A program made the translations under genes and the position numbers. Shown piece after piece: positions 14,864 through 22,167 of a DNA stretch of 22,167 bases. The notes below the pieces were generated by a model. It was not told the DNA's origin, ran no database searches, and saw only the letters and a list, made by a program, of their open reading frames with translations. The stretch covers positions 1-22,167 of the forward strand of contig JBKPFU010000111.1 in NCBI GenBank assembly GCA_046728975.1, read 5' to 3'. Numbering within the stretch: position 1 is the stretch's first letter; the number at the start of each line of letters is the position of its first letter. Source of the DNA: JBKPFU01 sp046728975. Lineage in GTDB: Bacteria; Actinomycetota; Thermoleophilia; Gaiellales; Gaiellaceae.

Positions 14864-15325
14864 ATGGTGGACCTTCCGATGATGAGAGAGAGATCACTCG
14901 TACAGGTCGTCGCCGGTCTCGTTGGAGCGGTCTTCCTGATTGTCGGAATCGCCGGGTTCATCCCCGGAATCACCACGCATCTATACGAGGGTCTCGATTT
15001 CGCCGGCCACGACGGAAACGCGCAGCTGATCGGCCTCTTCCAGGTCAGCGTGCTGCACAACCTCGTCCACATCGCCCTCGGCATCGTCGGACTGGCCCTC
15101 GCGCGAACGTCGAGCGGTGCGAGGACGTTCCTGATCGGCGGGGGAATCGTCTACCTCGCCTTGTGGCTCTATGGGTTGATCATCGATAAGGACAGCTCCG
15201 CGAACTTCGTGCCGCTCGACCGAGCAGACGATTGGCTCCACTTCCTGCTCGGCCTCGGGATGATCGTGGCCGGCGTCCTCACGACGCGGGAGCGCGCGGT
15301 CGTGGAGCGGCCCGCAACGCCATAG
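14864..15325 (+). CDS. DUF4383 four-helix membrane protein
   Basis: This 153-residue protein has four membrane helices: VVAGLVGAVFLIVGIAGFIPG, FQVSVLHNLVHIALGIVGLA, FLIGGGIVYLALWLYGLII and WLHFLLGLGMIVAGV. The His-rich helix 2 motif HNLVHIALG and the DWLHFLLG start of helix 4 are typical of DUF4383, a family of small actinobacterial membrane proteins with no known biochemical role. The start ATG at 14864 has a strong AGGAGG five bases before the GTGA region, so it is well supported; a second in-frame ATG lies six codons later. It follows the c-di-GMP protein by 70 bases and shares its strand, but no functional link is evident. Confidence 0.88.
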   Translation: MVDLPMMRERSLVQVVAGLVGAVFLIVGIAGFIPGITTHLYEGLDFAGHDGNAQLIGLFQVSVLHNLVHIALGIVGLALARTSSGARTFLIGGGIVYLALWLYGLIIDKDSSANFVPLDRADDWLHFLLGLGMIVAGVLTTRERAVVERPATP

Positions 15326-15372
15326 CGAACGAACGCAGCGGAGAGCCTGGCGTCGAGCCCGGCCTCCGCCCC

Positions 15373-15741
15373 GTGCTCGAGGCGATCGAGCAGATGGAGG
15401 GCGATGTGCGCCCGGCGTTGGCGCTCGTCGCCGGCGAGTCGGTCGACGTCGATGTCGACGAGAGGCGGGCGGCTCTCCGGCGCGCGATGCTCCTGCTCGC
15501 CGCCGGAGGCGATCCACACGAGGGGCTCGCGCTCGACGGCCGAGCCGTGACGTCGCTCGCGGCAGAGCTCGACACGGACGCTCGCCGCGATGACCTGCGA
15601 CGCGGGCTCGGCGAGCTGCGGGAGGCGACCGGGAAACTCGAGCTTCCATCGGTCGGAGCGGCGCTGGCCGAGCTCGAAGACGGAGAGCTCGCCTGGCGGT
15701 CGTTTGCCTGCGCCCTTCTAGCCGAGGAGGTTGCCGAGTAG
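15373..15741 (+). CDS. Small acidic hypothetical protein, about 122 aa
   Basis: The protein is almost wholly Ala, Leu, Glu, Asp, Arg and Gly, and reads as an all-helical soluble domain beginning VLEAIEQMEGDVRPAL. It contains VDVDVDERRAALRRAMLLL, then LAAELDTDARRDDLRRGL, and ends LAWRSFACALLAEEVAE. I recognise it loosely as a recurring Thermoleophilia hypothetical but cannot give a function. The frame is open far upstream (to 15232, inside the DUF4383 gene), so the start is uncertain: GTG at 15373 keeps the helical part, and ATG at 15394 is an alternative. Antisense frames of similar length exist here; I prefer the plus strand because its translation looks like a real protein and because it ends directly before a terminator-like hairpin. 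Confidence 0.55.
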   Translation: MLEAIEQMEGDVRPALALVAGESVDVDVDERRAALRRAMLLLAAGGDPHEGLALDGRAVTSLAAELDTDARRDDLRRGLGELREATGKLELPSVGAALAELEDGELAWRSFACALLAEEVAE

Positions 15742-15747
15742 CCCTTT

Positions 15748-15766
15748 GGGGGCTCTCCCCCTTTTG
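15748..15766 (+). terminator. Rho-independent-like terminator
   Basis: GGGGG (15748-15752) pairs with CCCCC (15757-15761) around a CTCT loop and is followed by TTTTG. It starts six bases after the stop codon at 15741, which fits transcription termination of the preceding genes before the next promoter. The stem is short, so efficiency is uncertain. Confidence 0.5.
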
Positions 15767-15791
15767 AGGGTGAGCAAAATAGCGTTACGCT
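15764..15791 (+). promoter_or_regulatory. Possible sigma-70-type promoter for the secreted Trp-rich gene
   Basis: TTGAGG (15764-15769) and TACGCT (15786-15791) form a -35/-10 pair with a 16-base spacer. TACGCT fits the TAnnnT pattern. They lie just after the terminator-like hairpin and ahead of the gene at 15808. Position supports it; sequence match alone does not prove it. Confidence 0.35.
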
Positions 15792-15807
15792 TCCGATCTA
15801 CAGGTCG

Positions 15808-16803
15808 ATGCGGCCGACCCGTTCACGAAGAACGATGCTGGTTCGCACGCTCAGACCCCTCGCATCGCTTGTCATCGCCCTGGCGATCGCCGCGCCTGCC
15901 TCGGCGTCGCAGTTCATCGAACGGAGCGCCGGAAAGCCGACGCTCGCCGTCAACGCGAAGGGCCAGGCCCTGATCACGTACGGGAAGTGGGGCAAGGTCC
16001 GCCACCTGCTCGCCTGGGGCGCGCTGAACGCGCGACCGCCGACACGCGGCGTTCCGCAGGTCAGGTTCCGACTCGACTACTCGGGCGGCTGGGGAAGGTA
16101 TCGCCGCAACGTTTGGACGACGTTCCGCAACGCCTGCGGCCCCTACGACGGGCCCGCGTTGCCGTGGCTCCTCGACGCGTGCAAGGCGCCCGATGGCACG
16201 TACTGGGCCCTCCAGGGCTGGCAGACCGCGCTGCCGAACCTCGGCTTTCTCCCCTGGCTGACGCCGCAGAAGCAGTGGTGGGTCCACCTCTCCCACTGGC
16301 GCGGGCCGCTCGCGCAGCTCGAGGTCTGGACGGACTGGGTCTATAGCGGGCGGTTCCACCACCTCTTCGGCCGCCTGACCTACTGGGGCAAGCCCGTTTA
16401 CGGCTTCGGGACGACCGGCTACGGCAACCCGACGGACAAGTACGGGCGGCTGCTCTATCTGGACACGTTCAACTCCCGGTACGGGAAGGGTTGGCGACGC
16501 GAGAACTCCTTCGTCGCGCACCGGCCGACGGGCGTCTTCTGCTACGGCTTCTTCCCCCGCAACCCGCGCACCGGCGGCTACGTCGCTCCGCCCTGGTACC
16601 GAGGCGGCGTCCGGCCTCCCGGAAACGGCGAACGGTACCGGATCACGGTCGAGGGCCCCGGCGTCACGCCCGACGTGATGTGGGAGGGGCTCGGGCTGCC
16701 GAACTACAACCGGAACAACCCGGAGCTCGTCAGTTATGAGCGGGAGATGAACACGCAGCTCGACCGCGTTCGCGGCTCCGACCGGCTCTGCCGGAAGCAT
16801 TGA
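15808..16803 (+). CDS. Secreted Trp-rich protein of unknown function
   Basis: The 331-residue product has an Arg-rich start, a signal sequence (LASLVIALAIAAPASAS, cleavage likely before QFIER) and a soluble remainder, so it is exported. It is strikingly aromatic: 17 Trp, with clusters such as WALQGWQ, KQWWVHLSHW and VWTDWVYSG, plus many Tyr. Four cysteines (NAC, DAC, VFC, LC) could form two disulfides. Repeated short W-rich turns suggest a beta-propeller or carbohydrate-contact surface, but I cannot place it in a family. A glycan-binding role is only inference. Start choice is open between ATG 15808 and ATG 15835; the latter leaves a cleaner signal peptide. The next gene begins 19 bases after its stop. 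Confidence 0.72.
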   Translation: MRPTRSRRTMLVRTLRPLASLVIALAIAAPASASQFIERSAGKPTLAVNAKGQALITYGKWGKVRHLLAWGALNARPPTRGVPQVRFRLDYSGGWGRYRRNVWTTFRNACGPYDGPALPWLLDACKAPDGTYWALQGWQTALPNLGFLPWLTPQKQWWVHLSHWRGPLAQLEVWTDWVYSGRFHHLFGRLTYWGKPVYGFGTTGYGNPTDKYGRLLYLDTFNSRYGKGWRRENSFVAHRPTGVFCYGFFPRNPRTGGYVAPPWYRGGVRPPGNGERYRITVEGPGVTPDVMWEGLGLPNYNRNNPELVSYEREMNTQLDRVRGSDRLCRKH

Positions 16804-16821
16804 TGAAATAGCCTCGCGGCC

Positions 16822-17292
16822 GTGGTGAGCGGCGAGGATCTGCGGACGCTGATGCGCCGCTTCCCCGCGGGCGTCGCCGTCGTCACGGTGGACGTCGAGG
16901 GCGAACGGATCGGACTGACGGTCGGCACGCTGATCTCGCTTTCGCTCGAGCCGCCGCTGGTCGGATTCGGAGTCTCGCGGCAGGCCGCCCTGCACGAGCT
17001 CCTGCGTCGGGCGGCGGACTTCGGGGTCAGCTTGCTGAGCGCGGAGCAGGACGGTATGGCGCAGCACTTCGCGAGGGGAGTGCCGCCGATTGCGCTCTGG
17101 GAGTCGATCGAGCTCCGTGACGGCGGCGGGCCCCCGCTCCTCGACGGTTCGCTCGGCTGGCTCGTCTGCCGCCGCGCCGCCGAATACGACGCCGGCGACC
17201 ACACCTTCTTCGTCGGCGAGGTCCTGTCGGTCGAGCGCGGTAAGGCGGCGCGACCGCTCGTGTATTTCGACCAGCGCTACCTGGCGCTGTGA
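16822..17292 (+). CDS. Flavin reductase-domain protein
   Basis: This 156-residue protein fits the flavin-reductase-like FMN-binding split-barrel family: LRTLMRRFPAGVAVVTVDVEG at the start, LTVGTLISLSLEPPLVGFGVSRQA in the flavin-binding region, FGVSLLSAEQDGMAQHFA, and the C-terminal DHTFFVGEVLSVE and PLVYFDQRYLAL. Such enzymes reduce FMN or FAD with NAD(P)H, often for a monooxygenase partner; none is visible nearby. It starts at GTG 16822, with a second GTG directly behind it. Its TGA stop overlaps the GTG start of the HAD gene as GTGA, a sign of translational coupling. It follows the secreted protein by only 18 bases, so a common transcript from 15808 on is plausible. Confidence 0.88.
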   Translation: MVSGEDLRTLMRRFPAGVAVVTVDVEGERIGLTVGTLISLSLEPPLVGFGVSRQAALHELLRRAADFGVSLLSAEQDGMAQHFARGVPPIALWESIELRDGGGPPLLDGSLGWLVCRRAAEYDAGDHTFFVGEVLSVERGKAARPLVYFDQRYLAL

Positions 17293-17957
17293 TCCATGCC
17301 GTCGTCTTCGACCTGGACGGGCTCCTGCTCGACAGCGAGCAGGTCTGGGACGAAGCCCGGGAGCAGTTGGCTCACGAACGCGGCGGGCGCTGGCACCCGC
17401 AGGCCCAGCGAGACATGATGGGAATGAGCTCGCCCGAATGGTCGCGCTACATGCACGACCGGATCGGGTTGGCCGACCCGCCCGAGGAGATCTCGGCGGA
17501 GGTCGTCCGGCGGCTGGAGGCGCGCTACCGCGAACGATTGCCTCTCCTGCCCGGAGCTGTCGAGGCCGTCGAGCGCTTGGCGGCGCGGTGGCCGCTGGGG
17601 CTCGCCTCCTCCTCGAACCGGGAGCTGATCGACCTCGCGCTCGAAGAGTCGGGCCTCGCCAGGTTCTTTCGAGCAAGTGTCTCGTCCGAGGAGGTGGCGC
17701 GCGGTAAGCCCGCGCCCGACGTCTACCTCGAGGCCGCGCGCCGGGTCGGCGTCGCTGCGGTGCGTTGCGCTGCCATCGAGGATTCACACAACGGCATCCG
17801 CTCGGCGAAGGCGGCCGGGATGCGCGTGGTCGCGATCCCGAACCCGCGCTTCCCGCCTGGGCCGGAGGCGCTCACCGAGGCCGACGTCGTGCTGAAGTCT
17901 CTCGCGGAGCTGACGCCGGAGGCCGTGGAGCCGAGCCCTAGCGCCGCCCGCGGCTGA
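17289..17957 (+). CDS. HAD-superfamily hydrolase, subfamily IA
   Basis: This is a 222-residue phosphatase or phosphomutase of the haloacid-dehalogenase superfamily. All four motifs are visible: motif I DLDGLLLDSE with nucleophile Asp8 and Asp10, motif II SSSN, motif III lysine in RGKPAPDVY, and motif IV IEDSHNGIRSAKAAG. An inserted helical cap lies between motifs I and II, and the PSVxVxxxR-type groups resemble beta-phosphoglucomutase-like and sugar-phosphatase members. Substrate cannot be inferred. The GTG start overlaps the flavin reductase stop by four bases. The last 20 bases overlap convergently with the 3' end of the protease gene once its frameshift is corrected. Confidence 0.92.
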   Translation: MIHAVVFDLDGLLLDSEQVWDEAREQLAHERGGRWHPQAQRDMMGMSSPEWSRYMHDRIGLADPPEEISAEVVRRLEARYRERLPLLPGAVEAVERLAARWPLGLASSSNRELIDLALEESGLARFFRASVSSEEVARGKPAPDVYLEAARRVGVAAVRCAAIEDSHNGIRSAKAAGMRVVAIPNPRFPPGPEALTEADVVLKSLAELTPEAVEPSPSAARG

Positions 17958-19894
17958 CGACCACGCTCACTCGCGCTCCCGGCGGCTTGCGAGCCCCCGG
18001 CCTTGGCTTCTGGCGAACAATTCGGCCTCGCCTGGTCGTCGAGTAGGCCCGCCCCCACCCGGCCGAGCCGACACCCCGCTTTGGTGAGCGCGCGGCGTGC
18101 GCCGACCATCGTCTTCCCGGCGAGACGAGGAACGACGCAGCCGAGGACGCGCCACGCCACGCGCGCCGGCGTCGGATCGATGTTCCCGACCGTGTCCACG
18201 GCGCGAACCCTGAACGTGTGCGGCCCGAGCGCCAGCCTCGTCAGTGTGAGGGGAGCCGTGCACGGCCTGAACGAACGACGGCCGATCGCACAGGTGAACC
18301 GCGCCGTGGGATCAGGAGAGGCGAACCTGAAGCGCGCCGTGGAGCTGCGCGACCTGGCCCGGGGCCGCGCTGTGATCGTCGTCCCGGGGGGCGTCACGTC
18401 GATTCTCCACGACCAAGCCGCGGGGGTCGGATCGGCCCGACCGACGCCATCCCGGGCGCGAGCCAGCAGTGTGTGGCTGCCCTCGCCGAGCCGGGCGAAC
18501 GACGGCGCAGAGGTGCACGAGGCAAACGGCGCGCCGTCGAGCGAGCACTCGAACGTCACTCCGCCGAGCGCGCCTGACGACCCCTGGACAGTGAAGCTCG
18601 CCGCCGTCGAGTTCGTCGCGACCGGCGGCCCCGAAACGATCGTCGTGTCGGGGATCGGCGTCGCCACGATTCGAAGCGCAACGTTGGCATCGAGGATGCC
18701 GCCGCTGGCCACGAGCCCATTGAGCGACGCCACGCGGCGTGCGCCGAGCAGCAGCGCCGACCTCACGTCGGCGACGGTCGCGGACGGAGCGCGAGACCAG
18801 AGGAGCGCAGCGGCGCCTGCGACGTGCGGCGTGGCCATCGAGGTCCCGCCGAACGTGTCGTACGACCCGTCCGCAACGGGGATCGTGCTCAGGATGTTGG
18901 TCCCGGGCGCTGCGAGATCGACGTTCACCGCGCCGAAGTTCGAGAACCCTGCGAGCAGGTCGGTCTCGTCGCTCGCGGCGACGCAGAGCAGATTCCCGGC
19001 GGCGAAGTCGCACGGGTAGTCGGGGATCAGGTCGTTGTCGGCCGAATCGTTTCCCGCCGCGAACACGAAGAGCGTGTTTGCGCACGGCCCGCTACCGATG
19101 ACGTCCAGCATCGCCTGTGAGAACTCAGGTCCTCCGAAGCTGCCGTTGACGACGCGCGCGCCTTTCGAGCACGCGTACTGGAATGCGTTGACGATGGCGT
19201 CGTCGGTCAGAAACCCCGCTGCGTCGGCCGCCTGCAGGGCCATCAGGGAGACCTGCCAGTTGACGCCGACGACCCCGACGCCGTTGTTGCCGCGCGCACC
19301 GATCGTGCCGGAGACATGCGTCCCGTGATCGTTGAGATCGGTCGGATCGTTGGTCCCGTCGACGAAATTCCAACCGCGCACGTCGTCGACGAGACCGTTG
19401 CCGTCGTCGTCGATGCCGTTCGCCTGCTCGCCGGGATTCGCCCAGACGTTCGCGGCGAGGTCAGGGTGCGTGTAGTCGATGCCCGTATCGACAACCGCCG
19501 CGATAACGCCGCCGTTCCCTGTGGTCACGTCCCACGCGGCGGGCGCGGCGATCCGCTGCAGGCCCCAGAGGCTGCCGAAATTTGGATCGTTCGGCGTCGC
19601 GGCCAGCCGATAGACGAAGTTGGGCTCCGCGTAGAGAATTGCCGGCTCGCGCTCGAGCGCGCGCTCGACGGCTGTGCCTGCGGGTGCTCGAACGAGCACG
19701 AGCCTCGGCACGCGAAGGTTCTTGACCAGCTTCGCGCCATGCTCCGCCAGCGCCATCACCCGCACCTTGGAGCTCGCGCCTGGGCTGAAGCGGACGAGGA
19801 GCTCCGTCGTCGAGTCTGCTGCCGCCGAGCCGCCGCCGACCGTTGCGCACGCAGCGACCGCCACCGCGGCCGCGGTCAAAATCCAGCGACTCAT
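17938..19894 (-). CDS. Secreted subtilisin-like (S8) serine protease with PASTA tail (frameshifted)
   Basis: The preprotein starts MSRWILTAAAVAVAAC, a signal sequence whose VAAC could be a lipobox. A propeptide-like segment (about 30-98) is followed by the S8 catalytic domain with Asp136 (VVDTGID), His190 (NDHGTHVSG), Asn281 (FAAGND) and Ser352 (GGTSMATPHVAG). A Ca-type acidic loop GIDDDGNGLVDD lies at 160-171. Two Ig-like repeats follow, then a PASTA-like domain beginning CVVPRLAGKTMVGARRAL. That domain breaks frame in the G/C-rich run at 18046-18060. Skipping one base restores STTRRGRIVRQKPRPGAR and VSVVVSRGRR to a TAG at 17938-17940, giving about 651 residues. Otherwise the frame continues antisense over the HAD gene to 17723. 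The ATG at 19892-19894 has GAGGGG upstream. It follows fabF by 56 bases. Confidence 0.88.
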
Positions 19895-19950
19895 CCCGGG
19901 CGCCCCTCGCAATGACCCGCGGCGAGTCTAGGCCGTTTTGGAGGAGATTC

Positions 19951-21177
19951 CTAAACGCGCCCGACCAGAACGCAGGCGTTGTGGCCGCCGAGGCCCATCG
20001 CGTTTGAAAGCGCAACCTCCACCTCGGCCTCGCGCGCCTCGTTCGGCACGTAGTCGAGGTCGCACGTCGGATCCGGATGCTCGTAGTTGATCGTCGGCGG
20101 CAGCTTGCCCTCGTGCAGCGCGAGCACGCACATCTGCGCCTCGATCGCGCCCGCGGCGCCGAAGCAGTGGCCCATCATCGACTTCGTCGAGGAGATCGCC
20201 AGCTCGTACGCATGGTCGCCGAAGACGTCCTTGACGGCCTTCGTCTCGGCAGCGTCTCCGAGCGGCGTCGACGTCCCGTGCGCATTGATGTAGCCGACCT
20301 GCTCGGGCTTCACGCCTGCGCGCACGAGCGCGCCGCGTATCATCTCGGCCACTCCGGTTGCCTCGGGCTCGGGCTGCGCCATGTGGTGCGCGTCGTTCGA
20401 GGTGCCGTAGGCGAGCACCTCGGCGTAGATCTTCGCGCCGCGCTTCCTTGCCGCGTCGTGCTCCTCGAGCACGAGGACGCCGGCGCCCTCGCCCATCACG
20501 AATCCGGCGCGCGTCGCGTCGAACGGCCGCGAGGCGCGCGGCGGGTGCTCGTTCTCGGCAGCAAGGCCTCGCATCGCGATGAACCCGGCCAGGATCAGCG
20601 GGTGCATGCAGGCCTCGGTACCGCCGGCGAGGACGGCGTCGGCATCTCCCCGCCGGATCAGCTCGGCGCCCTCCCCCACCGCGTGCGAGCCGGTCGCGCA
20701 GGCGGACACGGGTGCGTAGTTCGGCCCGCGGATGCCGAGTGAGATCGCGAGCTGCCCGCTCGCCGAATCGACGAGCACGTTCGGCAGGAAGTTGGGCGAG
20801 ATTCGCTCGTGGCCGCGCTCCCGCAGGACCTCTCCCTGCTCCATGATCCCGAGGATCCCGCCGATCGCCGAGCCGAAGACGATGCCGACCCGCATCGGGT
20901 CGAACCCGTTTAAGTTCGCGTCCTCGACTGCCTCGTTCGCCGCGCCGAGCGCGAGCAGGACGTTCCGGTCGAGCTTCCGGACCTCCTTTGGCGAGGCGAC
21001 GGGGGACGGATCGAAATCCTTGACCTCTGCAGCAACCCGCACGGGGAAGCCGTTTGCGTCGAAAGAGCGGATCCAGTCGATCCCGCTCTCACCTGCGAGC
21101 GCCCGCTCCCACGTCGAGCGCATGTCGTTCCCGAGCGGCGTGACCGCCCCAAGCCCCGTTACGACGACGCGGCGCAC
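19951..21177 (-). CDS. fabF: Beta-ketoacyl-ACP synthase II
   Basis: This condensing enzyme extends acyl chains in type II fatty-acid synthesis, joining malonyl-ACP to acyl-ACP in the cytosol. The 408-residue protein has the full thiolase-fold landmarks: RRVVVTGLGAVTPLG at the start, the nucleophile Cys160 in SACATGSHA, His300 in NAHGTSTPLGD, Lys332 and His337 in TKSMMGHCFGAAGA, and the C-terminal SNAMGLGGHN. Length and motifs match FabF rather than FabB in the ordering of these segments, though the two are close. The start is the GTG at 21175-21177. The neighbours (protease downstream, DUF892 protein 23 bases upstream on the same strand) are not fatty-acid genes, so it is not part of a fab cluster here. 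Confidence 0.95.
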   Translation of the reverse strand: MRRVVVTGLGAVTPLGNDMRSTWERALAGESGIDWIRSFDANGFPVRVAAEVKDFDPSPVASPKEVRKLDRNVLLALGAANEAVEDANLNGFDPMRVGIVFGSAIGGILGIMEQGEVLRERGHERISPNFLPNVLVDSASGQLAISLGIRGPNYAPVSACATGSHAVGEGAELIRRGDADAVLAGGTEACMHPLILAGFIAMRGLAAENEHPPRASRPFDATRAGFVMGEGAGVLVLEEHDAARKRGAKIYAEVLAYGTSNDAHHMAQPEPEATGVAEMIRGALVRAGVKPEQVGYINAHGTSTPLGDAAETKAVKDVFGDHAYELAISSTKSMMGHCFGAAGAIEAQMCVLALHEGKLPPTINYEHPDPTCDLDYVPNEAREAEVEVALSNAMGLGGHNACVLVGRV

Positions 21178-21200
21178 GGGTTGAGCCTAGTTGTTGCGAG

Positions 21201-21698
21201 CTAGACCGTTACGCCCTGCTCCTTCAGCGAGAGCTCGGCGAACTTGTCCCAGTTGGCCTCGATCTTCTTCGCCATGGCTTCTTCGTCCTTGCGGTTCTGC
21301 CTCGCGGCCTCGGCCGTCTCCTCGTCGCCGGCGCGCTCGGCGATTCGCTCGAGCAGCTGGTAGCTCGCAATCTCGAGGTGCTCGGTCGCGTAGCCGTCGC
21401 GGGCGTTGCGGCCGGCTTTCTCGCCGCGCGCCATGTCGACCACGCTCTTCATCAGCGCGGTGGCGACGCCGCCTGCCTCCTTGACCATGGACGGCGACTC
21501 GCCGTGCGCCTCGAGCCGCTGGCGCATGCGGTCGCTGTGCTGCTCGGTCTCCAGCTTGTGGTGGCGAAGATCACTCTTGATCTCTTCGTCCTCGGTCGTC
21601 TCGATCATCCCGTCGAGCATGCGCAGGACGTTCTGCTCCATCGCCAGCGCCTCGTCGATGTGTTTGACGAGCTGTTCCTCTAGCTGTTGCGACGCCAT
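21201..21698 (-). CDS. DUF892/YciF-like ferritin-like protein
   Basis: The 165-residue protein is entirely helical. It shows Glu/His pairs typical of ferritin-like di-iron proteins, for instance QLVKHIDEALAMEQNVLRML, LRHHKLETEQHSDRM and YATEHLEIASYQLLERIAERAGD. These match the DUF892 (YciE/YciF) group, members of which are often induced by stress; the metal and role are not proven here. The ATG at 21696-21698 is supported by AAAGGAG five bases upstream, which lies inside the 3' end of the overlapping upstream gene. The frame stays open to the contig end but only through a poly-G artifact. fabF starts 23 bases downstream on the same strand. Confidence 0.88.
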   Translation of the reverse strand: MASQQLEEQLVKHIDEALAMEQNVLRMLDGMIETTEDEEIKSDLRHHKLETEQHSDRMRQRLEAHGESPSMVKEAGGVATALMKSVVDMARGEKAGRNARDGYATEHLEIASYQLLERIAERAGDEETAEAARQNRKDEEAMAKKIEANWDKFAELSLKEQGVTV

Positions 21699-21982
21699 TC
21701 CGGCTCCTTTCGGTGCATCTCGAACGTTCCAAACTCGCGTCCATGCAAAGTGGCGCGACCGCGAAAGCCGTCGCCGTTCGGCTCGAGCTCGTCGACGAGG
21801 CCGCGAAACGGGCCGCGGTAGCGCAGAGATCGACCGACGACGTCGAACGGCGCTCCGGGTAGCGGCCCCACCCTCGTCTCGCCGGACGTCCCGGAGATGC
21901 GCTTCTCCACGCCGAGAAGCGGCGGCAGCAGGCCGCCGCATCTCCTGACCTCCCACACCCCGTCGAGCTCGGCCACGACCAC
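21680..21982 (-). CDS. Conserved hypothetical protein, 100 aa
   Basis: This small beta-rich soluble protein begins with GTG 21980-21982 (VVVAELDGVWEVRRCGG) and continues with the segments ETRVGPLPGAPFDVVGRSL, YRGPFRGLVDELEPNGDGF and RATLHGREFGTFEM. Its closeness to hypothetical proteins I associate with Thermoleophilia makes the frame credible, but function is unknown; the short strands suggest a beta-barrel or lipocalin-like fold. GGGAG stands a few bases before the start. A second in-frame GTG at 21974-21976 is an alternative. The last 19 bases overlap the DUF892 start, so both are read from one message. Confidence 0.65.
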   Translation of the reverse strand: MVVAELDGVWEVRRCGGLLPPLLGVEKRISGTSGETRVGPLPGAPFDVVGRSLRYRGPFRGLVDELEPNGDGFRGRATLHGREFGTFEMHRKEPEWRRNS

Positions 21983-22023
21983 TAGTCTCCCGCCTAGTGC
22001 CCCCCAGGAAACTTCCCTTTGAG

Positions 22024-22167
<144 letters not shown>

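Noticed and set aside
15823..17787. 654-codon minus-strand open frame
   Set aside because: It is antisense across three plus-strand genes with clear families and is Arg/Pro-rich without motifs.

Overview
The window reads as a high-GC actinobacterial chromosome fragment, most likely from the class Thermoleophilia (Gaiellales or Solirubrobacterales relatives) and probably a metagenome or draft contig. This placement is inference. It rests on the GC-rich, codon-biased sequence, many GTG starts, a PASTA-tailed secreted protease, and several small hypothetical proteins that resemble families I associate with this class. No marker gene such as rRNA is present to prove it.

Layout from left to right. 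Positions 1-165 hold the start of a minus-strand gene cut by the edge. A conserved hypothetical gene (304-654) is followed closely by a zinc-free quinone-reductase-type oxidoreductase with a frameshift (658-1721), then a one-helix mini membrane protein (1725-1883). Two divergent VOC/glyoxalase-fold genes lie at 1936-2367 and 2407-2796. A minus-strand block then runs from about 9271 down to 2804. In transcription order it holds a PAP2-type membrane phosphatase, a large ATPase/GNAT-like/winged-helix regulator, a SnoaL-like protein, an exported cupin, a strong hairpin, and cydA-cydB for a cytochrome bd-type oxidase.

The plus-strand block 9197-17957 carries a GT-C glycosyltransferase, a proline-rich surface protein, and a 901-residue GAF-GGDEF-GAF-GAF-HD-GYP cyclic-di-GMP protein. 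It continues with a DUF4383 membrane protein, a small acidic hypothetical protein, a terminator-like hairpin, a Trp-rich secreted protein, a flavin reductase and a HAD hydrolase. The last two overlap as GTGA. On the minus strand, fabF (19951-21177) precedes a subtilisin-like protease (17938-19894) whose C-terminal PASTA repeat is frameshifted. A small hypothetical gene overlapping a ferritin-like DUF892 gene closes the annotated part.

The right end (22025-22167) is a 77-base G run followed by GC-only low complexity and is almost certainly a sequencing or assembly artifact. Two genes carry single-base frameshifts in G/C runs, so base-level errors are a reasonable suspicion elsewhere too. I do not see phage genes, insertion sequences, CRISPR repeats, tRNA or rRNA. 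Most of the window is ordinary housekeeping and envelope content. The least conventional items are the regulator with a C-terminal OmpR-type domain, the dual c-di-GMP enzyme and the Trp-rich secreted protein.
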